Shown here in pieces: positions 44,361-52,897 of a stretch of 64,000 bases of DNA. The notes beneath the pieces were generated by a model, which saw nothing but the letters and a program-made list of their open reading frames with translations, ran no database searches and was not told the origin of the DNA. A program made the translations under genes and the position numbers. Every line of letters starts with the position of its first letter. Positions within the stretch are counted from its first letter, which is position 1. Source of the DNA: Desulfotruncus arcticus DSM 17038 (GTDB lineage Bacteria; Bacillota; Desulfotomaculia; Desulfotomaculales; Desulfallaceae). The DNA is taken from contig NZ_FOOX01000012.1 of the NCBI RefSeq assembly GCF_900113335.1, forward strand, positions 1-64,000, in the 5' to 3' direction.

Positions 44361-44703
44361 GGGGTACTTTATAGTGGTGTAGAGCCACCAGATAAGTACT
44401 CCTTTTAATTATGAGCGCTTTTATCTTTCGGTCCGTCGGCGATACCTATCAGTTCAAAAATAAATCGTACAGGGAGAGCAGCAGGGGATTTGCCGCTCTC
44501 CTTATTTATTCCGGGAACCGATTAAAGCGTATTTTCCTTACAGGGAAAAGTGAATTATGGGTATTGACATGCGAATAACAATGAGGGAAAATAACAATAA
44601 ATAAGTTACACATTGTATAGAAATACAAAATGTATAACAGTACAATTTGTTTCTTTATGGCATTCATCAATACAATAAGGAGGTACAACAAGGAGGTGCG
44701 GCA
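44361..44703 (+). promoter_or_regulatory. dinB terminators and tetR promoter/operator region
   Basis: After dinB, GGGGTACTT ... AAGTACTCC (44361-44402, with an inner TGGT...ACCA stem) then TTTT is a terminator, and GGAGAGC ... GCTCTCC at 44472-44500 is a second one. The tetR promoter has -35 TTGACA at 44564-44569. The inverted repeat ACATTGTAT/ATACAAAATGT at 44610-44633 is the candidate TetR operator. Related sequences precede the tetR fragment at 59846 and the tetR gene at 62025. Confidence 0.55.
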
Positions 44704-45336
44704 ATGGAACCAGGCGACACGCCCGGTGAAAGCAGAATAGAAAGGAAAAAAAAGGAAACGCGGCAGAAGATCGTTAAAGTGGCTGTGGATTTATTTGAGC
44801 GCCAGGGGTTTAACAACACAACCATGGAACAGATCGCACTGGAGACCGATATCGCCAGGAAAACCCTGTATAATCATTTTCCGGTTAAAGAAGCCATTGT
44901 TGACGAATATGTAAGAGATCTTTCCAAAGGATTGGCCAAAGAGACCATTGAAACTTTGCATCGCCTGCCTGATACAAGGTCGCGCTTGCTGACCGCCCTT
45001 GACAAAGCATATGAGTGGGTTGAAATGAACCCGGAGCTGGTTGGAATATGTTTGGGCTACCGCTTTAAAAACATGTGTCACGGGGCGGGGGACAACGGTG
45101 GTGAAACAGGCACCCAAAGTATGATGGCTGAAATTATCCGGCAGGGCCGGGAGGAGGGCGAGATCAGGCGGGATGTATCAGTCAAGCTGCTGGTAACGCA
45201 ATTAGATGTCCTGCGCGGCACTGTAGTTCTGGGGTGGTTGAGTGATTCATCACAATACGATCTTCGCCAGGAGATAGCCAAACTGGTAGATCTATTTCTG
45301 TATGGAGCTATAGACAGGGAAGGGCATCAAGGGTAA
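44704..45336 (+). CDS. TetR-family regulator of the rifampin-phosphotransferase-like gene
   Basis: A 210-residue regulator. The HTH domain is at residues ~17-65, with KIVKVAVDLFERQGFNNTTM, EQIALETDIARKTLYNHFPV and KEAIVDEYVRDL. The ligand domain contains DTRSRLLTALDKAYEWVEMN. It is closely similar to the TetR at 62025 (shared LPDTRSRL, GEIRRD, LFL-GA end). ATG 44704 follows AAGGAGGTG. It lies 58 bases upstream of the phosphotransferase-like gene and probably represses both genes. Confidence 0.88.
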   Translation: MEPGDTPGESRIERKKKETRQKIVKVAVDLFERQGFNNTTMEQIALETDIARKTLYNHFPVKEAIVDEYVRDLSKGLAKETIETLHRLPDTRSRLLTALDKAYEWVEMNPELVGICLGYRFKNMCHGAGDNGGETGTQSMMAEIIRQGREEGEIRRDVSVKLLVTQLDVLRGTVVLGWLSDSSQYDLRQEIAKLVDLFLYGAIDREGHQG

Positions 45337-45394
45337 AGGCACCGCGTGGGAATCGATTATGGGCACCGTTTTGTTTAGCAGAGGGGGGAGAGCA

Positions 45395-48064
45395 GTGGCA
45401 AAAACCACATTAAATTACTTTTTAAGCTGGGAAGAAGCTTTTCAGTCCGGTGTGCAGCAAGCCGGCGGCAAGGGGTGGAACCTGGGACGCCTGGCGAGGT
45501 ACGGTTTTAACATTCCCATGGGAGGAGTTCTCACTACCCGGGCTTATAACGAGTTCATCAGGCACAACGGGCTGCAGGATATGATTCTAAACATTTCCCA
45601 AGCAGTAACTGCCGGTAATATAGAGGAAACCCGCCACCAGGAGAGGTTGGCTCAATTAAGGGAAAAAATCAAAGAAGGCTCCTTGCCACAGCCTGTCGTG
45701 AATGAATTAACATCTACGCTGGGCAGCCTGGGCATCGTTGATAGACCGTTGGCCGTAAGATCGTCCGCCTCGGCTGAAGATTCGGCCCAAGCATCCTTTG
45801 CCGGTATCCATGCGTCATTTCTGAATATTCGCGGTCTGGACAATATTCTGGCGGCGGTGCAAGGGTGTTATGCCTCCCTGTGGACGCATGCGGCCGTGGC
45901 ATACCGCAGAAAACTGAATATCAGCGATGATGAGGTGGTGCCCGCGGTGGTAGTGATGGAGATGGTGGAGGCCCGGGCCGCGGGGGTGGGGTTTACCTGC
46001 GATCCCCAGACAGGCAGCCGGGATATTTTGGTAATCAATGCCAATTTTGGTCTGGGAGAATCGGTGGTAAACGGTGCCGTGGAGCCTGATACATACCGCT
46101 TGGATGCCGGGGTGTGGACTGCAGTGCCCCGGATTCTTTCACGAAAAAACGGGCGGAAGGAAGGGGTTACCCGAACCAAAGAGGACGGGGGAACTCAATT
46201 TGTGCAAACTGCGGAATTTTCCTCCCGGCAGGTGCTGCCGGACGGGGAAATTGAAAAGCTGGGCTTGCTCCTATTAAGGGTTTTCGAGGCCTTGGGGGAC
46301 TGTGTGCAGCACCAGGATGTGGAATGGGTTTTTAACGGCCGGGATTTTGTTTTGGTCCAGGCCAGGCCGGTAACAGCCTTGCCCCGCAGCACTTTTGCCG
46401 CCATAAAGAACCAGCCGGATATCTGGTCCAACGGTAATTATAGGGACGCCGTGCCAATGGTCCCGTCACCTCTCAACCGCCGTTTTATGATCAACACTAT
46501 AGACGCCATCCAAAAATTTTCTTTTACGGAAACCGGTTACCGGCTGCCGGAGGGGTTACATTTTTCCAGGTTTTTCAACGGCCGGCTTTATTGTAACCTA
46601 TCGGCCCTGCAATGGGCTATGTTTGACTCCGCGGGTGGATTGCCCCGTTATGTCAATATGTTTTGGGGAGGCCACCAGCCGGAGATTGAGTTGAAGGACC
46701 CCAAACCTTTTAAAGGACTTAGCGGCTTGAAAAGGTTGTGGCACGGCATTAAAAGCGTTTCCTTAACCAACAAGGCCGCGAAAAACGCCCCCCAAACCCA
46801 TGCCCGGGTCTCCCGCTCCGTTGAAGCCCTAACTCGCCAGGGGTTCAGGCATTTGCCGGACGGGGATTTTATTCATCTGTATGATGAATTGGGCCGGATT
46901 ATCCGGGAATTTGCCAGGGAATTTTCGTTTTTAAGCGCAGCGGGCTCCTTGCCGGTAGTATCATTATTACGAATGCTTGAGCGGTATTTCCCGGACAGAG
47001 CCCTTACGGTAGTAAATGCCTTAATGGTGGGAGGTGAGGCGGGGATAACCAGCGCGGATCACGGCTACAGACTGGTGGAGCTGGCCGGGATCGCCCGCCG
47101 GGACAATGACGCCGTAAAATTTTTTGCCGGCGAGGCTTTTGATCCGCTTGCCTGGGAGGAGCAGTTACCCGAACACTCACCGTTTAAGCGGGCCTTCCAT
47201 GAGTTTATCAAAGCATACGGACACCGGGCCGTTTATGAGCTGGATATCATCAACCCTAGGTGGCGGGAGGACCCTTCTTACCTTCTGGATATTATTCGCA
47301 GCACCATCAACACGGCCGACCTTGATCAATTTAAGGCGGCGCAAAAAGAAAAATTTGCCCGGGCCTGGCATGAAATCCAAGATCAAGTGCCCTCCGGCAA
47401 GCATGCCTCAATCAGGAAATTGGTCGGAAAGGCTCAGGCCGGAGCGGCAATACGGGAAGAAACCAAATCAGTACTGGCCATGATTATTGAGGTCTACCGG
47501 ATGATTGCCCGGGAGTTGGGTTCCCGTTTTTGCGAACGGACCATCATTAAAGAACAGACTGATATTTACTTCTGCACCTGGCCGGAGCTGATTGCGGTGT
47601 TGACCGGCGCCTGGGACGGTGCCGGGCTTCAGACACTGATAGCTGAGAGAAAAGTCGCGCGGAAAGAAATGGAGTCAATTACACCACCGGATGTAATTTT
47701 AGGTGAGACCCCCAAGTTTTCGGAACCTGTTACCCGGACCTCCGGCAATTGCCTGGCTGGGGTGCCGGTTGCCACCGGAAAAGCCTCCGGCATGGCGCGG
47801 TTGATCAATCATCCGGGTGAAGGAAGCAGGCTGCAGCCGGGCGATGTTATGGTGGCGCCATCCACCGATCCGGGCTGGACCCCGCTGTTTTTAAAAGCCG
47901 GCGCGCTGGTCATGGAAACCGGAGGCTTCTTGTCCCACGGGGCCATTGTAGCCCGGGAATACGGGATTCCCGCCGTGGTGAATATACCGGGTGTCATGAG
48001 AGCCATAAAAGAGGGTGGCAAAGTAGTTGTCGACGGGGATGAGGGAAAGGTGTTTCTTCAATAA
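45395..48064 (+). CDS. Rifampin phosphotransferase-like PEP/pyruvate-binding protein
   Basis: An 889-residue enzyme with the ATP-grasp PPDK_N domain at residues ~1-320 (QAGGKGWNLGRLARYGF, RSSASAEDSAQASFAGIHAS, VEWVFNGRDFVLVQARPVTA) and a long helical middle domain. The swivelling phospho-His domain is at the C-terminus, with His ~848 in GGFLSHGAIVAREYGIPAVV. The C-terminal TIM barrel of PEP synthase or PPDK is absent; this order fits rifampin phosphotransferase (Rph), which transfers the beta-phosphate of ATP through the His to the drug. Substrate is unproven. GTG 45395 follows GGGGGGAG and aligns with the start of the homologue at 62697. Confidence 0.8.
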   Translation: MAKTTLNYFLSWEEAFQSGVQQAGGKGWNLGRLARYGFNIPMGGVLTTRAYNEFIRHNGLQDMILNISQAVTAGNIEETRHQERLAQLREKIKEGSLPQPVVNELTSTLGSLGIVDRPLAVRSSASAEDSAQASFAGIHASFLNIRGLDNILAAVQGCYASLWTHAAVAYRRKLNISDDEVVPAVVVMEMVEARAAGVGFTCDPQTGSRDILVINANFGLGESVVNGAVEPDTYRLDAGVWTAVPRILSRKNGRKEGVTRTKEDGGTQFVQTAEFSSRQVLPDGEIEKLGLLLLRVFEALGDCVQHQDVEWVFNGRDFVLVQARPVTALPRSTFAAIKNQPDIWSNGNYRDAVPMVPSPLNRRFMINTIDAIQKFSFTETGYRLPEGLHFSRFFNGRLYCNLSALQWAMFDSAGGLPRYVNMFWGGHQPEIELKDPKPFKGLSGLKRLWHGIKSVSLTNKAAKNAPQTHARVSRSVEALTRQGFRHLPDGDFIHLYDELGRIIREFAREFSFLSAAGSLPVVSLLRMLERYFPDRALTVVNALMVGGEAGITSADHGYRLVELAGIARRDNDAVKFFAGEAFDPLAWEEQLPEHSPFKRAFHEFIKAYGHRAVYELDIINPRWREDPSYLLDIIRSTINTADLDQFKAAQKEKFARAWHEIQDQVPSGKHASIRKLVGKAQAGAAIREETKSVLAMIIEVYRMIARELGSRFCERTIIKEQTDIYFCTWPELIAVLTGAWDGAGLQTLIAERKVARKEMESITPPDVILGETPKFSEPVTRTSGNCLAGVPVATGKASGMARLINHPGEGSRLQPGDVMVAPSTDPGWTPLFLKAGALVMETGGFLSHGAIVAREYGIPAVVNIPGVMRAIKEGGKVVVDGDEGKVFLQ

Positions 48065-48148
48065 TAGCAATAAAATAGCAATAACAGTGCCGCGCCAGCG
48101 GCATGATGGTCTACCCAAAAAACTATTAAAAAAGTTTGGTGAATGGTC

Positions 48149-48472
48149 ATGTTTGAAATTATTGGTAAAATTGCCGAATCCAAAATCCGGGAAGCTATAC
48201 AAAAAGGAGAATTAAAAAATTTACCCGGCGCCGGTAAGCCGCTCAATATTGACAACATGCTTTTTGTACCACAGGAAGACCGGTTAGCCTATACTGTAAT
48301 GAAAAATTCGGGACTGGTCCCCAGCGAAGTTGCATTAAAAAAAGAAATGGACTCTCTGCAGAAATCCATAGATGAATGCCGGGATGTGATAAAGGAAAAG
48401 GCGCTCGAAAAAAAATTAAGAGAAACCGGCATTAGGTATAAAATTATCATAGAAAAAAGGGCAAGAAGATGA
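48149..48472 (+). CDS. DUF1992 (DnaJ-C28-like) protein
   Basis: A 107-residue protein that matches DUF1992: FEIIGKIAESKIREAIQKGE then LPGAGKPLNIDN and EDRLAYTVMKNSGLVPSEVA. DUF1992 is also found in DNAJC28; its molecular role is unknown. It is 84 bases downstream of the phosphotransferase-like gene and part of the cassette that is repeated in fragments at 59846-60147. ATG 48149 is used; ATG 48143 is an alternative. Confidence 0.85.
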   Translation: MFEIIGKIAESKIREAIQKGELKNLPGAGKPLNIDNMLFVPQEDRLAYTVMKNSGLVPSEVALKKEMDSLQKSIDECRDVIKEKALEKKLRETGIRYKIIIEKRARR

Positions 48473-48499
48473 ACCGCTAAATCGTTAAACAATAACCTA

Positions 48500-48883
48500 T
48501 TACCTCCACCGGAGACGGTTTCCCAATTGTTTCAGCAACCAGCCGGCTAACCGGAGCCGTGCCGCGGCGCGTACCGGAGGCAGCAATAATAAAAGCCCGG
48601 CCGCATCGGTCAATAATCCGGGGGTGATCAGCAGCAATCCGGCGGAAAACACCAATAGGCCGTCGAGCAACGCTTCCCCGGGCGGGCGTCCGGCGCTGAC
48701 CTCCGTACGTATCCGGTGCCAGACTTGAAAACCCTGGGTACGTACCAGAGCAATGCCCAGCAGCCCCAGGGCCAGCAATATAAACACTGTCGGCAAGAAA
48801 CCCAGGTACTGGCCGATCCGGATTAAGATAATTAATTCCAGAAAAGGAACTAAAACAAATAGCAAAAATAAACGAGATAACAA
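48500..48883 (-). CDS. fxsA: FxsA-family membrane protein
   Basis: A 127-residue protein with the FxsA core: LSRLFLLFVLVPFLELIILI, YLGFLPTVFILLALGLLGIA, then ARRTQG-type RTQGFQVWHRI and LLITPGLLTDAAGLLLLLPP. It forms two to three membrane segments and a cytosolic tail. FxsA in E. coli relieves phage T7 exclusion by F plasmid, but in Firmicutes its role is unknown. It faces the DUF1992 gene (convergent, 27 bases apart). Confidence 0.9.
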   Translation of the reverse strand: MLSRLFLLFVLVPFLELIILIRIGQYLGFLPTVFILLALGLLGIALVRTQGFQVWHRIRTEVSAGRPPGEALLDGLLVFSAGLLLITPGLLTDAAGLLLLLPPVRAAARLRLAGWLLKQLGNRLRWR

Positions 48884-48960
48884 ATAATCAACAAACCCCT
48901 CGCATATTATTCCTGGTCATATTGTAACCGGAGTCATATCAGCCTAAACGAAGAAGCATA

Positions 48961-49020
48961 TATTACCACACACAAAAAAGAGGAAGCAAGAGAACCGTCC
49001 CCTTGCTTCCCTCTTTCCTG
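48961..49020. repeat. REP-like palindrome
   Basis: GGAAGCAAG and CTTGCTTCC are perfect arms (48982-48990, 49002-49010) around AGAACCGTCCC. It is preceded by TACCACACACAAAAAA, as is the copy at 61857-61912. The motif AACCGTCCC with a CTTGCTTCC arm also appears in part at 61631-61650 beside a decayed RAYT transposase gene, so this is a REP element mobilised by such a transposase. Confidence 0.7.
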
Positions 49021-49056
49021 GCTCCACACCTTATTATGAATGGAAAGGGGATAACC

Positions 49057-49899
49057 ATGAAGGAATTCAAGGATAAGGTTGCCGTTATTACCGGTGCGGC
49101 CAGCGGCATCGGCCAAGGATTAGCTGAGCGCTGCGCCCGGGAAGGCATGAAAGTTGTTCTGGGCGATATTGAGGAAACGGCATTATTTCAAGCCCAAAAG
49201 GAGTTACAAGCTTCAGGCGCCAAGGTACTGGCTGTTCGTACGGATGTTTCCAAAGCAAGTGACGTTGAAGCGCTGGCCCAAAAGACGTTGGACACCTTTG
49301 GAGCAGCCCATTTGTTATTTAACAATGCCGGGATTGCTGCTGGCAGCACAATTTGGGAAAGCACTCTTGCCGATTGGGAATGGATAATTGGCGTAAATCT
49401 ATGGGGGGTTATACATGGACTACGCACTTTTGTTCCCATTATGCTGGCCCAGGATACCGAGGGGCATATCGTCAACACAGCTTCTGTAGCGGGATTGACG
49501 ACCGGCCATTCCCCTTACTCTGTCACGAAGCACGCAGTGGTAGCACTGTCGGAACAACTTTACCACTCGCTGGCTCATCTGAACGCCAAAGTCAAAGCCT
49601 CCGTCCTGTGTCCGGGATTTGTGAAAACGCGGATTATGGACTCAGAGCGCAATCGCCCTGTCGAACTACAAAATGAAACAGCAAGGCCCCTGACTCCGGA
49701 AGAAGAAGCCATAGTACAGTATGTGCGCCAAGGCGTGCAGGCAGGAATGTCTCCTCAGCAAGCTGCCGATCACGTCTTCCAAGCTATCAGAGAGGAACGC
49801 TTTTATATTTTTACGCATCCTGAGTATAATGCTGCGGTGCAAATGCGAATGGAAGATATTCTACAAGGACGCAATCCGAGTAATCCCTTTCAATCTTAA
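49057..49899 (+). CDS. Short-chain dehydrogenase/reductase (SDR)
   Basis: A 280-residue classical SDR: cofactor site VAVITGAASGIGQGLAERCA, structural LLFNNAGIAA, catalytic Ser in IVNTASVAGLTTG, then YSVTKHA with Tyr and Lys, and the PGFVKT motif. Charged residues after strand 2 (VLGDIE) favour NAD(H). The substrate is unknown; the C-terminal PEEEAIVQYVRQGVQAGMSP is typical of SDR subfamilies acting on hydrophobic alcohols. ATG 49057 follows AAAGGGG. A REP element lies right upstream. Confidence 0.88.
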   Translation: MKEFKDKVAVITGAASGIGQGLAERCAREGMKVVLGDIEETALFQAQKELQASGAKVLAVRTDVSKASDVEALAQKTLDTFGAAHLLFNNAGIAAGSTIWESTLADWEWIIGVNLWGVIHGLRTFVPIMLAQDTEGHIVNTASVAGLTTGHSPYSVTKHAVVALSEQLYHSLAHLNAKVKASVLCPGFVKTRIMDSERNRPVELQNETARPLTPEEEAIVQYVRQGVQAGMSPQQAADHVFQAIREERFYIFTHPEYNAAVQMRMEDILQGRNPSNPFQS

Positions 49900-49932
49900 A
49901 AGAATTTCAGATGGTACGTAAAATCAAATTAA

Positions 49933-49975
49933 GAGGGCTTCAAGTTGAAAAGATAATGCTTGAAGTCCTTTTTTA
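49933..49975 (+). terminator. Intrinsic terminator after the SDR gene
   Basis: GGGCTTCAAG and CTTGAAGTCC form a 10-bp stem (one wobble) around a 14-base loop, followed by TTTTTT. Confidence 0.75.
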
Positions 49976-50122
49976 CATTCCGCACCGCACTGGGAGTTGT
50001 TAAATGTTTGTGCGCAAAAGAATATTAAAATTGCGCATAACATACTGCGCAGGCATATGCGGTTGCAAGCGCTATCCTGGCTGCATATTTAAACCAATCC
50101 AGATAATAAGGAGGCGAAAATC

Positions 50123-50191
50123 ATGTCCGGCGAATGGCTTAAAAGCTTTATCAGGTCTTATCTCAATGCCAAAGCCGTCTATAAGCGTTGA
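50123..50191 (+). CDS. 22-residue peptide with strong ribosome site
   Basis: ATG 50123 has AAGGAGG seven bases upstream, followed by MSGEWLKSFIRSYLNAKAVY then KR and a stop, immediately followed by a terminator. The peptide is basic and amphipathic. It is too short to assign; a small protein, a leader, or the start of a truncated gene are all possible. Confidence 0.35.
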   Translation: MSGEWLKSFIRSYLNAKAVYKR

Positions 50192-50248
50192 ACGAGATGC
50201 TTTTGGCATCTTTTTTTTAGCCGTTTAAGCGTTTTTGTACTGGTAGTA

Positions 50249-50300
50249 TTGACTTAATGATGTTAATATGTTTACAATATTGTTAATATATTTACAGATT
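50249..50300 (+). promoter_or_regulatory. Promoter with tandem operator repeats before the DUF3786 gene
   Basis: -35 TTGACT (50249-50254) and -10 TACAAT (50273-50278) are 18 bp apart. TGTTAATATGTTTACAATAT (50261-50280) and TGTTAATATATTTACAGATT (50281-50300) are back-to-back 20-bp repeats. The same promoter spacing and a third copy (52252-52271) occur at the marR gene, so MarR probably binds here. Confidence 0.65.
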
Positions 50301-50325
50301 AACTTTCGGAGAGGGGGAATCTCTT

Positions 50326-51150
50326 ATGTCAAAACTTGATAATCCGCTGGAAGTTTACAAGTTACTCCCAAAATCTAATTGCAGACAATGTCAAGTGCCC
50401 ACATGTATGGCCTTTGCTGCAGCGGTAATCAAGGGGCAAAAACGTCTGGATGACTGTCCTCATTTGAAAAGTGATATAATTGAGCGATGTGATGTGCAAA
50501 CCCACAAGCGAGAGACAATTGAACAGCAGCAAGAACAATTAATAGAACAGTTGAAAAAAGAAATTGCCAAAGTAGATTTTTCTTTATCTGCGGAAAGATT
50601 AGGGGCTTCGCTTGTCGGCGGGAAGTTGAAGATTAAGTGTCTTGGTAGGGACTTTATCGTTGATGCCAAGGGAAACGTTACATCAGATTGCCACGTCAAT
50701 CCATGGATAACGTTACCACTGCTCAACTATGTTTTGTCAAGCGCGGGGAAAAATGTTTCAGGAACATGGGTGCCGTTTAGGGAATTGACCAATGGGATGA
50801 CATGGAGGCCGCTTTATGAGCAAAGATGCGAAAAACCTTTGAAACAAATTGCCGATCAGCATACGGATCTTTTTCAAGACATTCTAGTAATATTTGGCGG
50901 AAAACCAGCGGATAATAATTCTTTTGCCTCTGATATTTCTCTTGTTTTGTATCCTCTACCAAAAATCCCAATGCTCATTTGTTATTGTAAACCGGAAGAT
51001 GATCTCGAATCTACACTTAATGTTTTTTTTGACGCAACTGCGGAGGATAATCTTAACATTGAATCGATCTATTTACTTGGTGCCGGGCTTGTGGTGATGT
51101 TTCAAAAGATTACTTTCAGGCATGGCCATCAAGCACTAATTGCTCTGTAG
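50326..51150 (+). CDS. Fe-S cluster domain protein with DUF3786
   Basis: A 274-residue protein. The N-terminal 4Fe-4S domain (PF04060-like) has LLPKSNCRQCQVPTCMAFAA and later DDCP, i.e. C-x2-C-x4-C...C, as in corrinoid/CODH-ACS proteins. Residues ~85-274 are DUF3786 (GGKLKIKCLGRDFIVDAKGN, then GTWVPFRELTNG). It is found in anaerobes with corrinoid or nickel metabolism; its function is unknown. It likely shares a MarR-controlled regulon with the gene group downstream. Start ATG 50326 follows GAGAGGGGG. Confidence 0.82.
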   Translation: MSKLDNPLEVYKLLPKSNCRQCQVPTCMAFAAAVIKGQKRLDDCPHLKSDIIERCDVQTHKRETIEQQQEQLIEQLKKEIAKVDFSLSAERLGASLVGGKLKIKCLGRDFIVDAKGNVTSDCHVNPWITLPLLNYVLSSAGKNVSGTWVPFRELTNGMTWRPLYEQRCEKPLKQIADQHTDLFQDILVIFGGKPADNNSFASDISLVLYPLPKIPMLICYCKPEDDLESTLNVFFDATAEDNLNIESIYLLGAGLVVMFQKITFRHGHQALIAL

Positions 51151-51166
51151 TTATTGATTTAACCGG

Positions 51167-51202
51167 TACCTCCTGCTAAAAATATGGACAGGAGGTATTT
51201 TT
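51167..51202 (+). terminator. Terminator hairpin, copy of 43072
   Basis: TACCTCCTG and CAGGAGGTA form a perfect 9-bp stem followed by TTTTTA. The surrounding ~80 bases match 43065-43142, marking a duplication. Confidence 0.75.
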
Positions 51203-51236
51203 ACAGTCTTGAAGTCTTGAAGAAAGGGGTGGGGTA

Positions 51237-52046
51237 GTGTATTTAAATATTATATCGTTGGTACCTTCACATACGGAAATACTTTTTGCCCTGGGATTGG
51301 GGGAACAAGTTGCAGGGGTAACTGCAAACTGCGATTATCCGCCACAAGCGTTGCGGAAGATAAAGGTCGGCACCTTTGCCTGTCCGGATTCTGCCAGGAT
51401 ACTATCTTTGCATCCTGACCTGGTGATAGCCGGAGGCGGCATACATTCAAAATGCGTGACAGAACTGCGCCAGGCCGGGATAACAGTTCTTAATTTCATG
51501 CCTCAATCAGTTAATAACATATTTGAAATTATGAAAAAAATAATTGAATTTGCAGGAGCATACGAGGTTGGCGGTTCCACAGTTGCTATGCTTAAAGATA
51601 AATTATTATTAATTGAAGAAAAAGCAAAACAATCCGCCTGCCCCAAAGTTATTTTTGTTATGGGCAAACAGAGGCTGATGACTCCCGGCCCGGCTTCCTG
51701 CCAGTATGACGCATTGCGTATCGCCGGAGCGAGCATGATTTCCTTTGGCGAAGATGTCTCCTATGCCCCCATTACCTGGGATGATATTATTGATGAAGAT
51801 CCGGATATAATTCTGGCTTGCGGTAGATCCGAAAATGAACCTCTACAAAAGAGATGCATGGGTTGTACGCTGGAAAACCGTCCCTGTATGCAAAACGTCG
51901 AAGATATACTACATCACCCTTTTTTGGAAAAAGTTACGGCTATAAAAACAAGGCGTGTTTATACTATTCCCTGCCACTATTTATGCCGAACCGGTCCGCG
52001 ATTGTTTGATGGGATGATGAAGCTGGCACAGCTTTTTCAGGCTTAA
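51237..52046 (+). CDS. BtuF-like cobalamin/metal-chelate binding protein, cytosolic
   Basis: A 269-residue protein with the class III periplasmic-binding fold: NIISLVPSHTEILFALGLGE, VAGVTANCDYPPQAL, HPDLVIAGG and APITWDDIIDEDPDIILACG. It has no signal peptide or lipobox, so it acts in the cytosol, unlike transport-linked BtuF. Cysteine-rich ERCMGCT-like KRCMGCTLENRPCM near residue 205 is unusual and may bind metal. GTG 51237 follows AAGGGGTGGGG. It may bind a corrinoid, in keeping with the DUF3786 neighbour (inference). Confidence 0.75.
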   Translation: MYLNIISLVPSHTEILFALGLGEQVAGVTANCDYPPQALRKIKVGTFACPDSARILSLHPDLVIAGGGIHSKCVTELRQAGITVLNFMPQSVNNIFEIMKKIIEFAGAYEVGGSTVAMLKDKLLLIEEKAKQSACPKVIFVMGKQRLMTPGPASCQYDALRIAGASMISFGEDVSYAPITWDDIIDEDPDIILACGRSENEPLQKRCMGCTLENRPCMQNVEDILHHPFLEKVTAIKTRRVYTIPCHYLCRTGPRLFDGMMKLAQLFQA

Positions 52047-52084
52047 CACCTTGAAAATTATGTATACACGGAGGTAACAACAAC

Positions 52085-52285
52085 ATGAAAGCATTGGTTA
52101 TATATTTCTCCCAGACTGGAAATACGCGCAGGATCGCTAAATGTATTCGCAATGGGATTATGGATGTAACTGGTCAATGCCCCTTGTCCCATAGCCAGGG
52201 AAATTTAGCACCGGCCACCTTGACTTTTAACTATTGGTATGCTTACAATAATGTTAATATATTTGCAGTTAAGTTTGGGGGTTAA
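52085..52285 (+). pseudogene. Flavodoxin N-terminal fragment
   Basis: MKALVIYFSQTGNTRRIAKC is a complete flavodoxin FMN phosphate-binding loop (SQTGNT), but after ~34 residues the frame changes into unrelated sequence (CPLSHSQGNLAPATL) that overlaps the marR promoter. It is the 5' end of a deleted flavodoxin gene with a GGAGGTAACAAC ribosome site. Confidence 0.75.
52220..52271 (+). promoter_or_regulatory. marR promoter and operator
   Basis: -35 TTGACT (52220-52225) and -10 TACAAT (52244-52249) are 18 bp apart, as at 50249. TGTTAATATATTTGCAGTTA (52252-52271) matches the tandem repeats there. Autoregulation is likely. Confidence 0.6.
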
Positions 52286-52748
52286 CAAGATTCAAGAAGA
52301 GGGAAACAGTAAAGACTCCTACCTTTCAAAACGCGCACTGCTTGAACTGACATCGTTCTATGATACTCTCGAAGACGTTTCTTCTATGCATTTTGGCCGT
52401 TATAGCCTTTCCTGGCCGAAGTTCAACGCCTTAATTCGCCTATACATGGCGGGTGAACGGGGTTTGACCCAGTCGGAATTGAGTAAAAAGATGCTGGTTT
52501 CCAGGGCTAACATCACCGGCCTGATAGAACGATTGGAAAAAGAGGACCTGGTGGTGCGCGGAACCGACCCCTCCGATAAAAGGGTGTTACGAGTCTCTCT
52601 CTCTAACAGGGCCGCTATACTTATGAACGCCTTCCTTCCGGTACACAACAATTTCATTAATAAAGTTATGTCCGCTCTTAACACGCATGAAAAAGAAGTA
52701 TTCATTTCACTGTTGGAAAAGCTAAAAAAGGGATTGGATTCAGTATAA
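52239..52748 (+). CDS. MarR-family transcriptional regulator
   Basis: A regulator with a MarR winged helix: FNALIRLYMAGERGLTQSEL then SKKMLVSRANITGLIERLEK, EDLVVRGTDPSDKRVLRVSL, and dimerisation helices at both ends. The only ATG (52239) lies between the -35 and -10 boxes of the apparent promoter, so the true start is probably later: TTG 52275, or even ATT 52290, eight bases after GGGGG. It probably represses its own promoter and that of the DUF3786 gene. Confidence 0.82.
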   Translation: MLTIMLIYLQLSLGVNKIQEEGNSKDSYLSKRALLELTSFYDTLEDVSSMHFGRYSLSWPKFNALIRLYMAGERGLTQSELSKKMLVSRANITGLIERLEKEDLVVRGTDPSDKRVLRVSLSNRAAILMNAFLPVHNNFINKVMSALNTHEKEVFISLLEKLKKGLDSV

Positions 52749-52897
52749 TAACGTTATGTCACTGTAGTTCCCCAAGGTGTTAATTGCTGATTAAAACTTG
52801 TCTGATTTATTTTTTCCATTATTTTTTAGAATCAGAGTTTCTTTGATCATTTCCTTGATGTTTCATACACCTCACAAAACCATGGTGGCACTCCACC

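Larger units (their letters stand above)
49976..50325 (+). other. Intergenic region with small ORF, operator-like repeat and terminator
   Basis: This 350-base stretch is a small transcription unit: TGCGCAA ... TTGCGCA inverted repeat at 50011-50037, a short frame ending VASAILAAYLNQSR at 50098 that resembles the tail of a small decarboxylase subunit (remnant), a 22-codon ORF at 50123 and a terminator with AGATGC/GCATCT and eight T at 50195-50218. Then comes the promoter of the DUF3786 gene. Confidence 0.45.

Noticed and set aside
50004-50228. 74-codon frame in the intergenic region
   Set aside because: No ribosome site and no family likeness; it runs through the terminator, while the 22-codon ORF in another frame has a perfect site.
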